A stretch of 64,000 bases of DNA from Streptomyces alboflavus (GTDB lineage: Bacteria > Actinomycetota > Actinomycetes > Streptomycetales > Streptomycetaceae), in contig NZ_JNXT01000025.1 in NCBI RefSeq assembly GCF_000716675.1, positions 35,627 through 99,626 of the forward strand, read 5' to 3'. This document shows positions 26,364 through 34,187 of the stretch, in pieces; the first letter of the stretch is position 1, and each line of letters begins with the position of its first letter. A model generated the notes under the pieces. That model had not been told where the DNA came from. It ran no database searches and saw nothing but the letters and a program-made list of their open reading frames with translations. Made by a program: the position numbers and the translations under genes.

Positions 26364-26876
26364 GTGGTGACAACCGAGCGCGAGGGCGGGGACCGGGCGA
26401 TGGGCAACGACGGGAGAGGGCCGGGCCCGCTCCCCGGGGGAGGTGGGCGGGTGCCGTACGAGGGCGTGTGGCGGTTCACCGCCCCCGCCGTCGACGCCTC
26501 GGTGCCCCAGGCACGGCACGCGGTGCGCGACCTGCTCGCGCGTCAGGGGGTGCCGGCACCGGACGAACTGGTGCAGGGACTCCTGCTGATCGTCTCCGAG
26601 CTGGTCACCAACGCGGTGCGGCACGCGGCGCTGCTCTCGCCGATGCTCGCCGTGGAGGTCGCGGTCGGCGCGGAGTGGGTGCGGGTCTCCGTGGAGGACA
26701 ACCACCCCTACCGCCCGACGGCCCTTGAGGCCGACTACGGCCAGACCGGCGGCCGCGGGCTGCTCCTCGTACGTGAGATCGCCCGCGAGGCGGGCGGCGC
26801 GTGCGACGTCGAGCACACGGCCGGCGGGGGCAAGGTCATCTGGGCCGCCTTGCCCCTGAAACCGGGCGGGATCTGA
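26364..26876 (+). CDS. SpoIIAB/RsbW-like ATP-binding protein (anti-sigma-type kinase fold)
   Basis: 170 residues. A Gly/Pro-rich head is followed by a GHKL ATPase domain. The N-box is LLIVSELVTNAVRHA near residue 75, the G1 box VSVEDNHPYRP near 112, and the G2 box TGGRGLLLVREIA near 128. Streptomycetes encode dozens of such proteins; some are anti-sigma factors, many have no known partner, and no sigma or anti-anti-sigma gene is adjacent. The start is uncertain: GTGs at 26364 and 26367 or an ATG at 26400 are all possible. It converges on idi with a hairpin between. Confidence 0.82.
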   Translation: MVTTEREGGDRAMGNDGRGPGPLPGGGGRVPYEGVWRFTAPAVDASVPQARHAVRDLLARQGVPAPDELVQGLLLIVSELVTNAVRHAALLSPMLAVEVAVGAEWVRVSVEDNHPYRPTALEADYGQTGGRGLLLVREIAREAGGACDVEHTAGGGKVIWAALPLKPGGI

Positions 26877-26881
26877 GGAAC

Positions 26882-26905
26882 CGGGCGGGATCCGGGACCC
26901 GCCCG
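26882..26905. terminator. Hairpin between convergent ATPase and idi genes
   Basis: CGGGCGGG (26882-26889) and CCCGCCCG (26898-26905) are perfect arms, in the 34-base gap between the two stops. Confidence 0.6.
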
Positions 26906-26910
26906 CCGGG

Positions 26911-27504
26911 CTACCAGCCCGCGGCAGGACCCGTCAGCTCCTTGATCGCGGGCCGCGCCGCGTCCAGGACGGTCATGAACCACGCGGAGAACGGCCCCTT
27001 CGCGTGCCGCTCCGCGAGCTCCGCGGCGGTCACGAACGCGGTGTCACCGACCTCGCTCGCGTCCGGGCGCAGCTCGGCCTGCACCATGCCCACGAAGAGG
27101 TGGTTGAACTCCTGCTCCACCAGGCCCGACTCCGGGTCCGGGTGGTTGTAGCGCACGGTGCCCGCCTCGGCGAGCAGCGACGGCGAGACGCCGAGCTCCT
27201 CGAAGGTGCGCCGGGCGGCGGCCGCGAACGGTGCCTCGCCGGGGTACGGGTGCCCGCAGCAGGTGTTCGACCAGACGCCGGGGGAGTGGTACTTGCCGAG
27301 CGCCCGCTGCTGAAGCAGCAGCCGCCCCTGCTCGTCGAAGAGGAAGACGGAGAACGCCCGGTGCAGCTGCCCGGGCGCCTGATGAGCGGCAAGCTTCTCC
27401 GCCGTGCCGATCGTCCTGCCGTCCTCGTCGACGAGTTCCAGCAAGATTGTCTCTCCGGTGCCGTTCGACGAGCTGTTCGCCGCGGTGGCAGGTGTGATCG
27501 GCAT
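26911..27504 (-). CDS. idi: Isopentenyl-diphosphate delta-isomerase, type I
   Basis: 197 residues, Nudix fold. Signatures are LHRAFSVFLFDEQGRLLLQQRALGKYHSPGVWSN, the TCCGHPYPGE loop with its catalytic Cys, and the Nudix-like AAARRTFEELGV. EQEFNHLFVG carries the downstream acidic residues that bind metal and carry catalysis. It interconverts IPP and DMAPP, the C5 units for prenyl diphosphates. That links it to the hopanoid operon 12 kb away, which carries dxs, ispG and a prenyl diphosphate synthase. The ATG at 27504 has GAAGG at 6 bases; an ATG two codons earlier is possible. It converges on a SpoIIAB-like gene. Confidence 0.94.
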   Translation of the reverse strand: MPITPATAANSSSNGTGETILLELVDEDGRTIGTAEKLAAHQAPGQLHRAFSVFLFDEQGRLLLQQRALGKYHSPGVWSNTCCGHPYPGEAPFAAAARRTFEELGVSPSLLAEAGTVRYNHPDPESGLVEQEFNHLFVGMVQAELRPDASEVGDTAFVTAAELAERHAKGPFSAWFMTVLDAARPAIKELTGPAAGW

Positions 27505-27577
27505 ACCCATCCTTCGCTTCGGTCGCTGATGGCCAAGTCTGCCGTACGACAGGGGCGCTCCCGGCACTCCGGGGGCC

Positions 27578-27617
27578 CCGCATGTCCCGTCCCCGACCGT
27601 GGGGACGGGACATGCGG
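27578..27617. terminator. Strong hairpin between the methyltransferase-GNAT gene and idi
   Basis: Perfect 17-base arms (27578-27594 and 27601-27617) with a 6-base loop, 44 bases past the methyltransferase-GNAT stop on the minus strand. It separates that gene from idi. Confidence 0.75.
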
Positions 27618-27661
27618 ATTCGGCCACGGCACCCCCGGCGTCGGGCCGGGGGCCGCCGGGG

Positions 27662-28972
27662 TCAGACCCCGAAGGCCGCCGGATAGGCGATCGTGCCCGA
27701 CGGAACGGGCACCCCACCGTCCGTGCCGGGCCGGTCGAGGACCAGCGCCATCATGGCCTCGTCCGGCACCTCGAAACTTGGCCGGATCCCGTACGCCGAG
27801 GCCGGGGTGAAGCCGAACCGCGGATAGTAGTCCGGGTGCCCGAGCACCAGGACCAGTTGCTCGCCACGGGCGCGCGCGGCGTGCAGCACGGCGCGCACGA
27901 CGGCCGAACCGGCGCCCGTTTTCTGGTACGCCGGGAGTACGGCCACCGGCGCCAGGCACAGGGCCGGGGCGCCGTCCACGTGGCAGCGGGTGATCAGGGC
28001 GTGCGCCACGACCTGCCCGCCCGAGCCGTCGGTGCCTTCAGGGTCGCCCGAGCCGTCCCCGCGGGGCGCCTCCGCGACGAACGACAGCCCGTCGATCCAG
28101 GCCCCGGCGTCCTCGCGGAGCGCGTCCACGAGGTCGGCCTCCGCCTCGGTGGGGAAGGCGGCGGCGTTCACGGCGTGCACCGCCGCGCGGTCGGCGCCGG
28201 ACGCCGCCTCGGGCCGGGTGCGCCAGTCGCCGCCCGCCGGGCTGAGGACGTAGCCGGCGTAGCCGAACTCCGCCCCGTGCTCCCGCCGCATCGCGATCTC
28301 GGCGCGGGTGGCGGCCAGGGCCTCGGCCATGCCGGGCGCTCCGGGGTCGGCCGCGTCGGCGCGGGCGCCGAGCGGACCGTAGTACTCGTCCCAGTCGGAC
28401 TCCGGCTGGGACACGGTGCCGAGCACCGCGTACCCGGCGGCGAGTGCCGCGCGGGTGTTCTCCTCGGGGGTGCGCAGCGGATAGTGCTGGTCCCAGAAGG
28501 CGCGCGCCGCCCCGGACGGGTCGGCGGTCGTCCACTCGCACTCGGTGACGACGAGCTTCCCGCCGGGCGCGAGCAGCCGCCGCCAGGTGTCGAGGGCGGT
28601 GTCGAAGCCGATGGAGTAGACCGAGCTCTCGGCCCAGATCAGGTCGAACGAACCGTCCGGGTAGGGCAGTTCGCCCATGTCGGCCCGGACCGTGCGCACG
28701 GAGTCGCCGAGCCCGCGGGCGTCGGCCGCCGCACGCAGTTCGGCGAGGAACGGCTCGTGCAGATCGACGGCCGTGACCTCGGCGCCCGCCTCGGCGGCCA
28801 GGAGCAGCGCGCTGCGGCCGGGGCCGCAGCCCAGGTCGAGCACGCGCGGACGGGCGGGCAGCTCACCGGCGAGGGCGAGCAGGGCGCGGGTGGTGGCGTC
28901 GGAGCCGGGGCCCTGCCGGGGCAGGTCGTGGTGCAGGGCGAAGAAGGCGTTGGTGATCGCGTTCTGAGTCAA
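27662..28972 (-). CDS. Class I SAM methyltransferase fused to GNAT N-acetyltransferase
   Basis: 436 residues in two domains. Residues about 1-245 form a class I methyltransferase with the SAM loop VLDLGCGPGRSA and acidic motif AVDLHEPF, then RADMGELPYPDGSFDLIWAESSVYSIG. Residues about 265-430 form a GNAT domain with LAPVAVLPAYQKTGAGSAVVRAVLHAA (acetyl-CoA loop) and LGHPDYYPRFGF. Substrates are unknown. The start is uncertain: the TTG at 28972 begins the family-like TQNAITNAFFALHHD and has AAGGG about 9 bases upstream; a GTG at 29026 would add 18 residues. A 22-codon ORF and an array of GACGTACG sites precede it. Confidence 0.82.
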   Translation of the reverse strand: MTQNAITNAFFALHHDLPRQGPGSDATTRALLALAGELPARPRVLDLGCGPGRSALLLAAEAGAEVTAVDLHEPFLAELRAAADARGLGDSVRTVRADMGELPYPDGSFDLIWAESSVYSIGFDTALDTWRRLLAPGGKLVVTECEWTTADPSGAARAFWDQHYPLRTPEENTRAALAAGYAVLGTVSQPESDWDEYYGPLGARADAADPGAPGMAEALAATRAEIAMRREHGAEFGYAGYVLSPAGGDWRTRPEAASGADRAAVHAVNAAAFPTEAEADLVDALREDAGAWIDGLSFVAEAPRGDGSGDPEGTDGSGGQVVAHALITRCHVDGAPALCLAPVAVLPAYQKTGAGSAVVRAVLHAARARGEQLVLVLGHPDYYPRFGFTPASAYGIRPSFEVPDEAMMALVLDRPGTDGGVPVPSGTIAYPAAFGV

Positions 28973-29015
28973 CGGAGTAAACCCTTGAATGAGTGGGCCC
29001 GGCCGTGACACGGAT

Positions 29016-29063
29016 GACGTACGCACGGTGCATACGTGACGTACGTGCGAGAAGCGACGTACG
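29016..29063. promoter_or_regulatory. Array of three GACGTACG motifs
   Basis: Identical octamers at 29016-29023, 29038-29045 and 29056-29063, each with the self-complementary core CGTACG. They lie between a 22-codon ORF and the methyltransferase-GNAT start. The spacing of 22 and 18 bases puts them about two helical turns apart, which would suit cooperative binding on one DNA face (inference). Confidence 0.4.
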
Positions 29064-29068
29064 GAAGG

Positions 29069-29137
29069 TCAGGCGTGGGCCCGGGAAGTGGGGACAGACG
29101 TGTCGCCGCGCAGGGCAGCGTCAGCCACGACAGTCAT
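29069..29137 (-). CDS. Possible 22-residue leader ORF
   Basis: ATG at 29135-29137 behind an excellent AGAGGTGGG ribosome site; product MTVVADAALRGDTSVPTSRA plus two residues, stop at 29069-29071. A TACCCT -10-like hexamer lies about 45 bases upstream. It precedes the methyltransferase-GNAT fusion on the same strand, so it may be a leader peptide. No run of one regulatory amino acid is present, so attenuation by a specific tRNA is not indicated. Confidence 0.35.
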   Translation of the reverse strand: MTVVADAALRGDTSVPTSRAHA

Positions 29138-29210
29138 CAACCCACCTCTTTCTCGTCCCGCTTCTTCCTGCAAGGTCCTGGCCAGGGTACCACTGTCCGT
29201 GATCACCTGT

Positions 29211-29243
29211 CCCGCCGTCGCGGGGCGGCCCCGCGACGGCGGG
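29211..29243. terminator. Terminator hairpin after the CDF exporter
   Basis: Perfect 15-base arms (29211-29225 and 29229-29243) with a CGG loop, 10 bases past the exporter's stop on the minus strand. Confidence 0.8.
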
Positions 29244-29252
29244 CACCCCGCG

Positions 29253-30185
29253 TCAGTGGCACAGCCCCGGCTCGTGCTCGGCGTGGCCGCCGGGTTCCAG
29301 CTGGAACGTGCAATGCTCGACGTCGAAGTGGTCGCCCAGGCAGAGCTGCAGCTCGTGCAGCATCTTCTCGTGGCCGATGGCGGTCAGGGCCTCGGAGCTG
29401 ACGACGACGTGCGCGGACAGGACCGGCATCCCCGACGTGATCGTCCAGGCGTGCAGGTCGTGCACGTCCTCCACGCCGGGCAGGGCCAGCATGTGGGCGC
29501 GGACCTCGGCCATGTCGACACCCTTGGGCGCCGATTCGAGCAGCACGTTCAGCGTCTCCCGTAGCAGCTTCCACGTACGCGGGACGATCATGAGCCCGAT
29601 GACGATGGAGGCGATGGGGTCGGCGGCCTGCCAGCCGGTGAGCAGGATGAGGGCGGCCGAGACGAGGACCGCGACCGACCCGAGGGCGTCCGCGAGGACC
29701 TCCAGGAAGGCGCCGCGCACATTGAGGCTGTCCTTCTGGCCGCCCATCAGCAGGGCCAGCGAGACCAGGTTCGCCAGCAGGCCGACGATGCCGAAGACCA
29801 TCGTCAGCCCGCCCTCGGTCTCGGCGGGCGTGACGAACCGCTGCACCGCCTCGTACAGGACGTAGCCGCCGACGCCGAACAGGAGCAGACAGTTGGCGAG
29901 CGCCGCCAGGATCTCGGCGCGGGCGTAGCCGAAGGTGCGGTTCTCGCTCGGCGGGCGGTTCGCGAAGTGGATCGCGAGCAGCGCCATGCTCAGGCCGAGC
30001 GCGTCCGTCGCCATGTGCGTCGCATCCGCGATCAGGGCGAGGGAGTCGGCGACGATGCCGCCGACGATCTCGACCACCATGACGGTGAGCGTGATGGTCA
30101 GCGCGATGCGCAGACGACCTTTGTACGCGGCCGTGGCCGTGCCCTTGGCGGGCGGCGCGTGGCCGTGGTCGTGTCCTGCCCCCAT
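29253..30185 (-). CDS. zitB: Cation diffusion facilitator zinc exporter (ZitB type)
   Basis: 310 residues with a His-rich cytoplasmic start (GHDHGHAPP) and six membrane helices. TM2 has the metal site DATHMATDALG. In TM5 the usual HxxxD reads ExxxD (FLEVLADALGS), so one zinc-ligand position is changed. The C-terminal domain (about 215-300) is the metal-sensing CDF dimer region and the tail ends EHEPGLCH. Published work on S. coelicolor, as I recall it, describes a CDF gene (zitB) next to idi that the zinc regulator Zur activates. Here a Zur-like 15-mer lies 90 bases upstream of the ATG, just before a TTGCAC -35-like hexamer. It exports zinc (and perhaps other divalent ions) by proton antiport. 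Confidence 0.88.
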   Translation of the reverse strand: MGAGHDHGHAPPAKGTATAAYKGRLRIALTITLTVMVVEIVGGIVADSLALIADATHMATDALGLSMALLAIHFANRPPSENRTFGYARAEILAALANCLLLFGVGGYVLYEAVQRFVTPAETEGGLTMVFGIVGLLANLVSLALLMGGQKDSLNVRGAFLEVLADALGSVAVLVSAALILLTGWQAADPIASIVIGLMIVPRTWKLLRETLNVLLESAPKGVDMAEVRAHMLALPGVEDVHDLHAWTITSGMPVLSAHVVVSSEALTAIGHEKMLHELQLCLGDHFDVEHCTFQLEPGGHAEHEPGLCH

Positions 30186-30274
30186 GGTGCGTTCCTCCGT
30201 CGTCGTCCGTCGGCGCCCAGGTCCGGTCGCGGCCTTCAGTCAACTACGGGTGGGGGGTATGTGCAACACGCTCC

Positions 30275-30289
30275 TGAGAACCGTTGTCA
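30275..30289 (-). promoter_or_regulatory. Zur-box-like site upstream of the zinc exporter
   Basis: TGACAACGGTTCTCA on the minus strand, a 7-1-7 dyad with 6 of 7 arm positions complementary, close to the Streptomyces Zur pattern TGAnAAnGnTTnTCA. It ends 8 bases before TTGCAC (30261-30266), the position expected for an activator. Confidence 0.6.
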
Positions 30290-30292
30290 TAT

Positions 30293-30327
30293 GCTCTGAC
30301 CTGCACAAACAGTCCGCAGGTCAGAGC
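30293..30327. promoter_or_regulatory. 12-base inverted repeat between galE and the zinc exporter
   Basis: GCTCTGACCTGC (30293-30304) and GCAGGTCAGAGC (30316-30327), perfect, with an 11-base loop. It starts 3 bases from the Zur-like box. It may terminate galE (stop at 30367) or be a second protein site in the exporter's control region. Confidence 0.5.
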
Positions 30328-30366
30328 CCTGCAAGCATCTCTCGAAGGTGCCCGTGCCCGGCGTGG

Positions 30367-31347
30367 CTAGCCGCGCGCGGCCTCGGGATGACGCAGGCAC
30401 CAGCCCGCCCACGCGGACTCCACCATCTCCCGCACCCCGCGCCCGGCCCCGAAGCCCAGCTCCTTCGCCGCGAGCCGCACGTCCGCCACGGCACGCGGCG
30501 CGTCCCCCGCCCGGCGCGGCTCGACGAGCGGCTCCCGGTGGTCGCCGGTGACCTCCGCGATCACGGTGAGGAGTTCGCGTACGGAAACGCCTTGGCCGCG
30601 GCCGATGTTCACCGTCAGATCGCCGCCCGGCTCGACGGGGCGGCGGGCGGCGGCGAGGTGGGCCTCGGCGAGGTCGCTGACGTGGATGTAGTCGCGCACG
30701 CAGGTGCCGTCGGGCGTGGGGTGGTCGGTGCCGAAGATGCGCGGGGCCTCGCCCCGGGTGAGGCGGTCGAAGACCATCGGGACCACGTTGAAGACGCCGG
30801 TGTCGGCCAGTTCGGGGCTCGCGGCGCCCGCCACGTTGAAGTAGCGCAGGCAGGTCGTGGTCAGGCCGTGCGCCCTGCCCGCCGCCCGCACCAGCCACTC
30901 GCCGGCCAGCTTCGTCTCGCCGTAGGGGCTCACCGGCGCGCAGGGCGTGTCCTCCGTGACCAGGTCGGCGTCCGGCGGATTGCCGTAGACCGCCGCCGAC
31001 GACGAGAAGACGAACCGCTGCACGCCCGCGTCCACCACCGCCTCCAGGAGCGTCGTCAGGCCCCCGACGTTCTCCCGGTAGTAACGCAGCGGCTGCTCCA
31101 CCGATTCGCCGACCTGCTTGCGGGCGGCGAGATGCACCACACCCGTCACCGCGTGCTCGGCGCACACCCGTCGCACCAGCTCCCCGTCGAGCGAAGTGCC
31201 CCGTACCAGCGGAATGTCCGCGGGCAGCCGCTCCGGCACCCCGGAGGAGACGTCGTCCACGACGACCACCCGCTCACCCGCCCCGGCCATGACCCGCGCC
31301 ACATGCGCCCCGATATATCCCGCTCCACCTGTGATCATCCATGTCAT
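30367..31347 (-). CDS. galE: UDP-glucose 4-epimerase
   Basis: 326 residues, extended SDR. The NAD loop is MITGGAGYIGAHVARV at the N-terminus, followed by VVHLAARKQVGESV and the catalytic FSSSAAVYGNP...SPYGETKLAGE with the YxxxK pair near residue 150. The C-terminal half has CLRYFNVAGA and GTCVRDYIHVSDLAEAH. It interconverts UDP-glucose and UDP-galactose. The ATG at 31347 has AAGGTGG upstream; the frame extends further but without homology. It is divergent from the glycopolymer cluster at 31603, so it may supply UDP-galactose to that pathway, and an alpha-galactosidase lies 23 kb away. Confidence 0.9.
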   Translation of the reverse strand: MTWMITGGAGYIGAHVARVMAGAGERVVVVDDVSSGVPERLPADIPLVRGTSLDGELVRRVCAEHAVTGVVHLAARKQVGESVEQPLRYYRENVGGLTTLLEAVVDAGVQRFVFSSSAAVYGNPPDADLVTEDTPCAPVSPYGETKLAGEWLVRAAGRAHGLTTTCLRYFNVAGAASPELADTGVFNVVPMVFDRLTRGEAPRIFGTDHPTPDGTCVRDYIHVSDLAEAHLAAARRPVEPGGDLTVNIGRGQGVSVRELLTVIAEVTGDHREPLVEPRRAGDAPRAVADVRLAAKELGFGAGRGVREMVESAWAGWCLRHPEAARG

Positions 31348-31602
31348 GGGCGTCCACCTTAGGCTGGCTTGGACGGTTGTGGACCCCGCGGTTTGTGGCC
31401 GCGGGCCGCTTTCGACCATGATGATCGCGGCGGTCGAGAACCACGCAGACCGCGCTGATCGGGGCGTGAACGGGCGGTGAACGCCCGCTTCCATTCATCC
31501 GATAGCCTCTGCCGACATGCCGCCCGGCCGCCTCGCTGCCCGGGTGCCCCCGTCACGCACGTGCCCGCGCGAGCCGCGCCGGGAATCAAGGAGTGAGTTC
31601 GT

Positions 31603-33438
31603 CTGTCGACCGCCATCCTCACCGGCCGGCCGGTGCCCGGTTCGCCGCTCGAAGGCGATCTGCGGTCCCTGGGCTTCGACGTGCGGACCGCCCCCGAGGC
31701 GGCGTCCCCGGAAGAGCTCGAGGCCCTGCTGCGTGACCTGCCCGCCGGCGAGCGCGTCGCCCTCGTCGACAGCCGCTTCGTCGGCCACGTCCACGCCCTG
31801 CGGCTCGGCCTGACCGACCCGCGCTTCCCGGTGTCGGCCGTGCCCGGCGCCGTGACCGCGCAGGCGGGAGCGCGCCGGGAGCTGACGACCGCGCTGCGTA
31901 CGGCAGTTGACGCCACCGGCGCCGACGCGGGACGTGCGTCCGTGGCGCTCGCACCCGACACCGTGCCCGACCGTGTCGCCGCCGCGATCGAGGCCACCGG
32001 CACCGACGTGCACCGGCCCGAGCTCGGCACCCTCGTCGCTGCCCTGCCCGGCGACCCCGAGTCCCGCAACACCGCGCGCCAGGCCGTCGCCGCCGTCGAC
32101 GACGAGGCCGTGCGCCTGCGCGGCGCGGTGAAGGCCCGCGACGGCTTCTTCACGACGTACTGCATCAGCCCCTACTCCCGCTACCTCGCCCGCTGGTGCG
32201 CGCGCCGGGGCCTCACCCCGAACCAGGTCACCACCGCCTCCCTGCTCGTCGCGGTGATCGCGGCCGGCTGCGCGGCGACCGGCACCCGCGGCGGCTTCGT
32301 CGCCGCCGGACTGCTGCTCCTGTTCTCCTTCGTCCTGGACTGCACGGACGGACAGCTCGCCCGCTACTCGCTGCAGTACTCCACGCTCGGCGCCTGGCTC
32401 GACGCGACGTTCGACCGCGCCAAGGAGTACGCCTACTACGCGGGCCTCGCGCTCGGCGCCGCCCGCGGCGGGGATGACGTATGGGCGCTCGCGCTCGGCG
32501 CGATGATCCTGCAGACCTGCCGGCACGTCGTGGACTTCTCCTTCAACGAGGGCAACGTCGACGACGCGGGCAAGGCCGCCGTCAACACCAGCCCCACCGC
32601 GACGCTCTCCGGCAAGCTCGACGGCGTCGGCTGGACGGTCTGGGTGCGCCGGATGATCGTCCTGCCCATCGGCGAGCGCTGGGCCCTCATCGCCGTCCTC
32701 ACCGCCGTCACCACGCCGCGGATCACCTTCGTCGTGCTCCTGGTCGGCTGCGGCCTCGCCGCCTGCTACACCACGGCGGGCCGCGTCCTGCGCTCGCTGC
32801 GCAAGGCCCCCCGCACCGACCGCGCCGCCCAGGCCCTCGCCGACCTCGCCGACAGCGGCACCGTCGCCGCCGCGTTCGCCGCGCTGCGCCGCAGGCCGCT
32901 GCCCCTCGCGCCGCTGCTCGCCCTCGTCGGTGCCGCCGCAGTCGTCTGCACGGCCGCCTTCAGCTCCTACGGCAGCCCCTGGCCGGTGCTCGGCGCCGCC
33001 GTCTACGCGGTCACCTCGGGCCTCGCCGTCACCCCGCGGCTCAAGGGGCGCCTCGACTGGCTGGTTCCGCCGTTCTTCCGGGCCGCCGAGTACGGCACCG
33101 TTCTGGTACTGGCCGCCAAAGCCGACGTGAACGGGAGCCTTCCCGCGGCTTTCGGCCTGGTGGCCGCGGTCGCCTACCATCACTACGACACCGTGTACCG
33201 CATTCGCGGTGTCGGCGCGCCCCCGCGCTGGCTGGTGCGGGCGATCGGCGGGCACGAAGGCAGGACGTTCGCGGTCACCGTGCTGGCCGCCCTGCTGACA
33301 AACACAGATTTCACCGTCGCGCTCACGGCGCTCGCCGTGGCCGTGGCTCTCGTGGTGCTCGTCGAGAGCATCCGCTTCTGGGTGACCGCTCACAAGCGCG
33401 GAGCACCCGCCGTACACGATGAAGGAGAACCCGCATGA
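31603..33438 (+). CDS. DUF5941 protein with CDP-alcohol phosphotransferase domain
   Basis: 611 residues. Residues 1-165 form a soluble domain resembling a degenerate nucleotidyl- or receiver-like fold. A CDP-alcohol phosphotransferase core follows with the full motif D246-x2-DG-x2-AR-x8-G-x3-D-x3-D271. The C-terminal half has several more membrane helices (DUF5941). The start is unusual: after an in-frame TGA at 31594 the first usable codon is CTG at 31603, with AAGGAG (31589-31594) 8 bases upstream. That gives a product beginning (M)STAILTGRPVPGSPLEGDL, which fits the family N-terminus. A GTG at 31633 would drop ten residues and lacks a ribosome site. A -10 TAGCCT is at 31503-31508. It is coupled by ATGA to the next gene. 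Confidence 0.82.
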   Translation: MSTAILTGRPVPGSPLEGDLRSLGFDVRTAPEAASPEELEALLRDLPAGERVALVDSRFVGHVHALRLGLTDPRFPVSAVPGAVTAQAGARRELTTALRTAVDATGADAGRASVALAPDTVPDRVAAAIEATGTDVHRPELGTLVAALPGDPESRNTARQAVAAVDDEAVRLRGAVKARDGFFTTYCISPYSRYLARWCARRGLTPNQVTTASLLVAVIAAGCAATGTRGGFVAAGLLLLFSFVLDCTDGQLARYSLQYSTLGAWLDATFDRAKEYAYYAGLALGAARGGDDVWALALGAMILQTCRHVVDFSFNEGNVDDAGKAAVNTSPTATLSGKLDGVGWTVWVRRMIVLPIGERWALIAVLTAVTTPRITFVVLLVGCGLAACYTTAGRVLRSLRKAPRTDRAAQALADLADSGTVAAAFAALRRRPLPLAPLLALVGAAAVVCTAAFSSYGSPWPVLGAAVYAVTSGLAVTPRLKGRLDWLVPPFFRAAEYGTVLVLAAKADVNGSLPAAFGLVAAVAYHHYDTVYRIRGVGAPPRWLVRAIGGHEGRTFAVTVLAALLTNTDFTVALTALAVAVALVVLVESIRFWVTAHKRGAPAVHDEGEPA

Positions 33439-34187
33439 TCGGCCTCGTCCTGGCCGCCGGCGCCGGCCGGCGTCTGCGCCCCTACACCGAAACGCTTCCC
33501 AAGGCGCTGGTGCCCGTCGTGGGCGAGGGAACCGAGAACGAGCTGGCTGTCCTCGACCTCACCCTGAAGAACTTCGCCGAGATCGGCCTGACCGAGGTCG
33601 CGATCATCGTCGGCTACCGCAAGGAAGCCGTCTACGACCGCAAGGCCGCGCTCGAGGCGAAGTACAACCTCAAGCTCACCCTGATCGACAACGACAAGGC
33701 CGAGGAGTGGAACAACGCCTACTCCCTGTGGTGCGGCCGCGACTCGATCAAGCACTCGGTGATCCTCGCCAACGGTGACACCGTGCACCCGGTCTCCGTC
33801 GAGAAGACGCTGCTCGCCGCCCGCGGCGACGGCAAGAAGATCATCCTCGCCCTCGACACGGTGAAGAACCTCGCCGACGAGGAGATGAAGGTCATCGTGG
33901 ACCCCGAGAAGGGCGTCCAGAAGATCACCAAGCTGATGGACCCGGCGACGGCCACCGGTGAGTACATCGGCGTCACCCTCATCGAGGGCGAGGCGGCCGA
34001 CGAGCTCGCCGACGCGCTGAAGACCACCTTCGAGCGCGACCCCGACCTCTACTACGAGGACGGCTACCAGGAGCTCGTCAACCGCGGCTTCAAGATCGAT
34101 GTGGCGCCGATCGGCGACGTCAAGTGGGTCGAGATCGACAACCACGACGACCTCGCCAAGGGACGTGAGATCGCGTGCCAGTACTGA
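33435..34187 (+). CDS. Nucleotidyltransferase (phosphocholine/inositol-phosphate cytidylyltransferase type)
   Basis: 250 residues of the NTP-transferase fold: IGLVLAAGAGRRLRPYTETLPKALVPV with the GxGxRxxPxTxxxPK signature, SVILANGDTVHPVS with a metal Asp, and a C-terminal VKWVEIDNHDDLAKGREI with the second metal ligand. The closest recognised types charge phospho-alcohols with CMP. Placed between two CDP-alcohol phosphotransferases and a glycerol-1-phosphate-dehydrogenase-like gene, it most likely makes a CDP-polyol for them (inference). Its ATG overlaps the previous stop by 4 bases and the next gene starts inside its end. Confidence 0.85.
   Translation: MIGLVLAAGAGRRLRPYTETLPKALVPVVGEGTENELAVLDLTLKNFAEIGLTEVAIIVGYRKEAVYDRKAALEAKYNLKLTLIDNDKAEEWNNAYSLWCGRDSIKHSVILANGDTVHPVSVEKTLLAARGDGKKIILALDTVKNLADEEMKVIVDPEKGVQKITKLMDPATATGEYIGVTLIEGEAADELADALKTTFERDPDLYYEDGYQELVNRGFKIDVAPIGDVKWVEIDNHDDLAKGREIACQY

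Noticed and set aside
31594-31750. GTG at 31594 as start of the DUF5941 gene
   Set aside because: It is in another frame from the DUF5941 coding sequence; its own frame gives no family match.
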